Shown: positions 59,232 to 64,000 of the stretch, one piece after another | Numbering within the stretch: the first letter of the stretch is position 1 | How the letters are laid out: each line of letters opens with the position of its first letter | NCBI RefSeq assembly: GCF_004664715.2 | Contig: NC_051066.1 | Location: 82,609,735 to 82,673,734 of the forward strand | Direction: 5' to 3' | DNA length: 64,000 nt | Source of the DNA: Peromyscus leucopus | Lineage: Eukaryota; Chordata; Mammalia; Rodentia; Cricetidae | Translations under genes and position numbers: made by a program | The notes under the pieces: generated by a model | What the model was told of the DNA's origin: nothing | Database searches by the model: none | The model's input: only the letters and a program-made list of their open reading frames with translations

Positions 59232-59932
59232 AGATTATGAGGCAATATTTCAGCACCAAGGCAGATGTGCCAGTGAGCAGAGGAAGACTTTTGCTGGAGA
59301 GAAAGTACTGAATTGAGAAAATCATGACTTGGATCTACAATGGAAAAAGTCATGAATGTTTTGCTTTCTTCTGAGTTTTTGTTACATTGGAATAGGAGTA
59401 AGCTCCTACTAAATGCCAAGACATCTAATTGTTTTTCCACATAAAGGAATATGACAGCCTGCATTGATTTGCCTACATTTGGAATTCTTGGAAAGCACAG
59501 AACTGTGCCTACAAATTCTCCCTTTGCACTTCCCCGAATTACTTCCACTCTCTGACTTAAATGAAGCCAATTTATTTTGTGAGGTTTTTAATAACATATT
59601 AATTATGTTAGGGTTGAAACCTAGTGACAAGCTCCCAGGAACTGACAGACACTATTTATATATACTATCTACCCTTTCAGTCTGACCTACTTTGACAGTT
59701 GAATTAAACAAATTGACTTTTGAAGTTTGTTTATGAAATGGCTAGGGAATGTTGAGTGTCTGGGGTGTTTGGCATTTGTACAGCACACTATTAACAAGTT
59801 CTTTTAGTGCATTTTTGGAGTCCAAGAAAGCACCACTCTTTGACTTAACACAGAAATCACATCTGATTCACAGATGGAGAAAATGGGTATGTTGGTAGGT
59901 GAATGCATATTGAATCAGAACCCATGTAAATG

Positions 59933-59974
<42 letters not shown>

Positions 59975-60739
59975 TCCCCATAAAAATGTAGGTAACTTGA
60001 TTGTTGTCAGTGAGTAGGTCTCAGTTTAGTATAACATAAATAGGATTGATTTATGTAGTGATTTTCCCTTTCATCTAATGGTGTACTTACATTCATTTCT
60101 TTAACAAGCATTTATTAAAAATCGACTCAGCATGTATGTAACATACAGTTCATTATGTCTCACCACCATTCCCAGTCTAGGGCACAATTGAAGAATATAT
60201 GGGGAAAATCTAACTTCTGTGTTTACTTCATTACTAAGCCTCAATTAAGCAGTGGCACATCACACAATCACACAATTAGAGCTGTCTCTTGCTAAAGCCA
60301 AATTGTCTCAGTTTTTATCTCTGGCTTATGGGCTGTCTGCTGTTTGATTGTGGGTGAGTTGGTTTGACAACCCTGGCATCAGCTCTGACTTCTCTGCATT
60401 GTTCTGAGGATCTGTGAGTTAGTGTACACATCATCATTAGAAGTGCTCATGAGGGACACAGTGCATGATGGCCACTAGCATTGCTGCTATTGAAAACCAA
60501 ACATTTGCAGGATAGGTTTTTATATTATTATTCCTTCTATGAGTGAAGATGTAGTCAGATGTTATCTTCTGTCTTTTTGCTTTAATGTATAATCTGAGGT
60601 TAAGAGTAATTAGGGAAATCTCTATTTTCTCATCTCTGCATCTCCAAGAGAGGAAAGGAATGATTATAGACTGGGGAGAGGAATGGTACATACTTTAGTG
60701 TAATTTCAAAGAGGAAAAAGATGGGAAAGGAAGGAGGAG
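59232..60739. other. Unique sequence around an (AC)n tract
   Basis: (AC)n covers 59934-59972 (about 19 units). 60085-60180 has a weak L2-like 'aacaagcatttattaaaa' motif. No gene seen. Confidence 0.5.
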
Positions 60740-60748
60740 ACACACACA

Positions 60749-60816
<68 letters not shown>

Positions 60817-60881
60817 TTTAAGAGATTACCCTAAGCCCCACCCAGGCCAGAAGAGACTTTGGAGTTTAGAGACAGAAACAC

Positions 60882-60925
<44 letters not shown>

Positions 60926-60945
60926 GATAGATAGATAGATAGATA
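60740..60945. repeat. Compound microsatellite (AC)n(AG)n ... (GATA)n
   Basis: (AC)n at 60740-60766 runs directly into (AG)n at 60766-60811. After about 70 bp, an interrupted (GATA)n follows at 60883-60945 with one slip at about 60926. Confidence 0.97.
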
Positions 60946-62169
60946 AACAGACAGATAGACTGAGTACAAAAGATGTCTTAAATCTGTTTATTAAAGAGCA
61001 TAGTCATAGTGATAGATGGAATCCAAAGTGCTCTCTAATGAAAATACTCTAATGATCAAATTCAGACAATAATATTACCAACTTTCTTCAATGTATATTG
61101 TTGTTACAGAGAGGACAGACAGAGATATAAATGTATGACAAAGATACAGAAGTACTCCTTCCTGCATTTTATTAAAGACTTTGTACCAAATATAAACCAT
61201 ATTCTATCCTAAGAATATGAAATCTAGAAGACCACATAGTCCATTACTATTGTAAAGACCTGATTAAGACATTTTCTAAATATAACAATTGATAAAGTTA
61301 CAAAAGGTTTCTGGCCACAGTCCTAGCTGAGGAAATACAAGAAGGCTTCATGAAAGAGTTTACATATAAAGATTATTCAAGGGTTACTGTGTACCTTCTA
61401 TACAAGCATTCAGCTTTGTGTTCAACATACATAGAGCCTTTTTATGATCTCAACTTCTTATTGAGCAGCTAGTTTTTGTTTTTGTTATTTATCCAGCACA
61501 AAGCGAACCCTACAGAGAGTGTTTAAGGTTTATGAGTTACTGCTTGATGTGGTTCAAAGCCATTTTTTATGATCCCCAAGTATAAGAACCAACCACTCCT
61601 TTTCACTTTTTTGGCTATTTCTCAGCAAATTCCTGCCAGAAAGAAAGGAATGTGTAAGTAGTCAAGTGAATATGATAGTAAAACAAAGTGCATTGAAAGT
61701 TCTTCATTAGAAATCAACCAATAGGCAAGGGTAGGGATGTTTGCTGTTTGTGATCTTAAGAGTAACAAGTAATGGTCATTTCCAGCAGGGAGCTGGCATT
61801 TGGGGACAAGGTTAGTGGATAAGTTGTACTGCATAAATAGTACTGAGGATAAGTAGTGAAAATAATCAATGACTGTGATTTATTAAATATCTGTCAAATA
61901 TTAGGTCAATGGCATTGTAAAGATGAACCTAATTTTTCCCTCAAAGTACTTTTATAATTTATTAGGCAAAATGATAAATGACCATAAACAACTGTAATAG
62001 AGGGAAAGTAAAAACCTTTAGCAGAAAGGATAAGAACAAATGGGACCAAAGGCAACATAGAAATGAGAAAAGTAGGAAAATCTTCACCTGCATATGCAGC
62101 ACCTACTGTGTGCAAGTGACTTATTGAGGAGTTCTCTCTCTCTCCATAAATATATACATGTGATATATA
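60946..62169. other. Unique sequence
   Basis: No gene or repeat can be supported. Confidence 0.45.
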
Positions 62170-62185
62170 TGTGTGTGCGTGTGTG

Positions 62186-62222
<37 letters not shown>

Positions 62223-62362
62223 TAAAAGATAGTTTCTAATTATGCTGTCAGTGATAGCCTAGTACTCTCTGTGTAGAGCAGGTTGGCCTTCAGTGCACAG
62301 AGATCCTCCTATCTCTGCTTCCTGAGTGCTTTAATAATAAAGCCACATGCTGTCATGCTTGG
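62170..62362 (-). mobile_element. (GT)n tract and degenerate B1-like monomer
   Basis: (GT)n with a few C/A interruptions covers 62170-62220. 62262-62362 is an old reversed B1 ('ctctgtgtagagcaggttgg', 'cacagagatcctcctatctc', 'cctgagtgcttta'). Confidence 0.65.
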
Positions 62363-62529
62363 GGAGGTATAAATTTTACTTCATCAAATTCAAACACAAT
62401 CAAATTAGAGCATTATCCTAATTTTACTTCCATGAAATAGTGTTCCACCATATTTTGTATAATCCATTTACTATGTGCAAGTCACAAGATGTACTCCTTA
62501 CAAAACTACTCTCAAAGGGGACTCCACAG

Positions 62530-62850
62530 AGCTGTCTAGTCTGTATGGGCTGCTGTAACAGAACACTGCTAGCTCACACAAATCAGAACTTAACATCTCC
62601 TAGTTCTCAAGGCTGGATGTTGGAGATCAGAGTTCTGGCAAGATCTGACTAGAAGGAGCCTTTCTCATTTGGAATTAGCCATTTCTGTGTTGTATTCTCA
62701 CATGGCAGAGAGCTGAGGAAAGGAAACCAACTGTCTCTTGTCTGCTTATAAAGAGACTCATCGTGTTCATAAAGGCTAATTCCAAAAGAAGTCTTATCTT
62801 AGCATATCATTACATTCAAAGTTAGGATTTCAACATGTAAAAAATGGTGG
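62530..62850 (-). mobile_element. MLT1-type (MaLR) solo LTR, reversed
   Basis: 'agtctgtatgggctgctgtaac', 'cctagttctcaaggctggatg', 'tattctcacatggcagagag', 'ttcataaaggctaattcc' and 'gttaggatttcaacatg' occur in the exact order of a reversed MLT1 LTR. No internal retroviral region is attached. Confidence 0.8.
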
Positions 62851-64000
62851 GAAGGAACTCAGCAAATATCAAGGACCTTTTAAATGTGTGTCTACTACAG
62901 AACAGCCAGTCCAGATATTTTGTGAAAACAGTTCTTCCTTTCACTTTATAGAAAATAATGAAAAAAAAACCCTTTTGAGAAAAATAATTAGCTCTTTGTT
63001 TTAATCATTATTACAAAGGTGACCGAAGAGTAGCACAGGCAGAGTAATGATTTCATCTTCCCTCAATCTCAGTTTGCCACCTTCAAACACCAACAACAGT
63101 TCTGAATTCACAGGACATTAGCAATACCATGTGACTAAATTCAGTCACAAGTATCTATCAGAGCCCCTGAACACTGTGAGATACCGAATGTCATTGCATC
63201 TGATCTTCATGCTGTACCTTGAAATGCAAAATTGAAGAGGAAATCCTATCTTCAGCAGAAATTCAGACAGGAACAATAAGATTGGGTGTATGTATGTGAG
63301 TGAGTGAGTGAGTGAGTGAGTGAGTGAGTGAGTGAGTGAGTGAATGTGTATGCATTGTTTAGGTAATAGTGAGCATGGGAAGGATTTTTAAATAATTCCA
63401 ATTTGCTGTTTTTAAGCCTCTCCTTTTTATTGTGTTCATTGTGTTCCTTACACCAAGTGAATTTCTAAAGATGCAATATTCTGATTACCTGCCTTAGAGG
63501 TGTGTTGTGGTCCTGAGTAGTAATGCCTTAGAGGTGTGCTGGGTCAATGCAAAAGAGAGTGAAGCAGAAACACCTGGGTTCTAACAGTTGACCAAATGTA
63601 ACAGCATCAAAAGTCAACAAGAATTGGCTTTATTTCATTCAAAGCTGAACAGAAACACACTCAGCATTAGTGCAGGACACTGAACCTGTCCTGTGGCTTT
63701 TCTGTTTGAGCTGTACCAGACTCAGGGTATTTTATCAGATATGGTACTAGAGAACCAAGAGAGCAGAAAATAGTTGCCAAAGACATTGGAGTAATTGTCA
63801 CAAACTAATTAAATAATTAACAGATATCTTAACATCAACTATTGCTGCAAGCCACAAGAATATAGTATAGAGATTCAGCTGTATATAATAAAACTATACC
63901 TAGAAATGTCAAGGAATCATTGTAGAGGGAAGCCATTTATTAGGGAATATTTGTTGTTGTTCAGCTTTTAATATATCAGCTGTCTTCTGTCATGAATTTC
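62851..64000. other. Unique sequence around a (TGAG)n tract
   Basis: (TGAG)n covers 63296-63342 (about 11 units). The rest shows no gene or clear repeat up to the window end. Confidence 0.5.

Noticed and set aside
60883..60945. Regularly spaced repeats resembling a CRISPR-like array
   Set aside because: Pure GATA tetranucleotide tract without spacers in a mammalian context. It is a microsatellite.
63490..63542. Apparent 34-bp tandem duplication ('gccttagaggtgtg' twice)
   Set aside because: Only about 17 bp are shared between the two positions. Too short to be a convincing duplication.

Overview
The window looks like AT-rich, gene-poor nuclear DNA of a muroid rodent, most likely a cricetid (hamster, vole or deer-mouse group). 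Evidence: B1 copies with the cricetid-style 'gcgcctttcctggaactca' segment, B2 and B4 SINEs, rodent L1 3' ends with pyrimidine-rich (on + strand) 3' UTRs, several 300-700 bp repeats that I know only from cricetid DNA, and many long dinucleotide tracts. There is no operon-like layout, and I found no convincing protein-coding exon or functional RNA gene. Open frames are short, sit in repeats or microsatellites, or occur about as often as chance predicts. The longest frame (194 codons, about 45170-45754, minus) is the C-terminal part of L1 ORF2.

Layout. 1-3112: B1 remnant, then two L1 3' UTRs on the minus strand, one after the other. 4034-4983: a near-perfect inverted duplication (arms 360 and 359 bp, 231 bp spacer), the most unusual structure here. 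6046-20165: sparse old repeats (hAT-like rodent repeats, B2, B4, MIR/L2-like, MaLR) in otherwise unique DNA. 18761-19330 is a GC-richer repeat-free block. 21982-26850: MIR-like pair, L1 3' UTR pieces, a hAT remnant, B1 and B4. 28384-38572: dense accessory-type repeats, including two copies of a ~470 bp cricetid-type element (one split by a B1), an LTR-like cricetid repeat, RMER1-like sequence and microsatellites. 38927-47546: four B1/B2 insertions with clear target-site duplications and a recent 1.66 kb 5'-truncated L1 flanked by a perfect 16-bp duplication. 50800-53475: an ancient L1 on the minus strand broken by a (TA)n tract and by a GC-rich, internally periodic retroinsertion. 54603-64000: B2/B3, L1, hAT-like and MLT1-like fragments and compound microsatellites.

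The features do not work together as a system. They record successive insertions: MIR, L2, MLT1 and old L1 first, then rodent hAT-like and MaLR repeats, then cricetid repeats, then B1, B2 and L1. Of 13 L1-derived segments, 11 lie on the minus strand, and all six well-preserved B1 copies do too. This is compatible with the window lying in an intron of a plus-strand gene, but that is inference. Repeat family names come from memory of consensus sequences, not from a database search.
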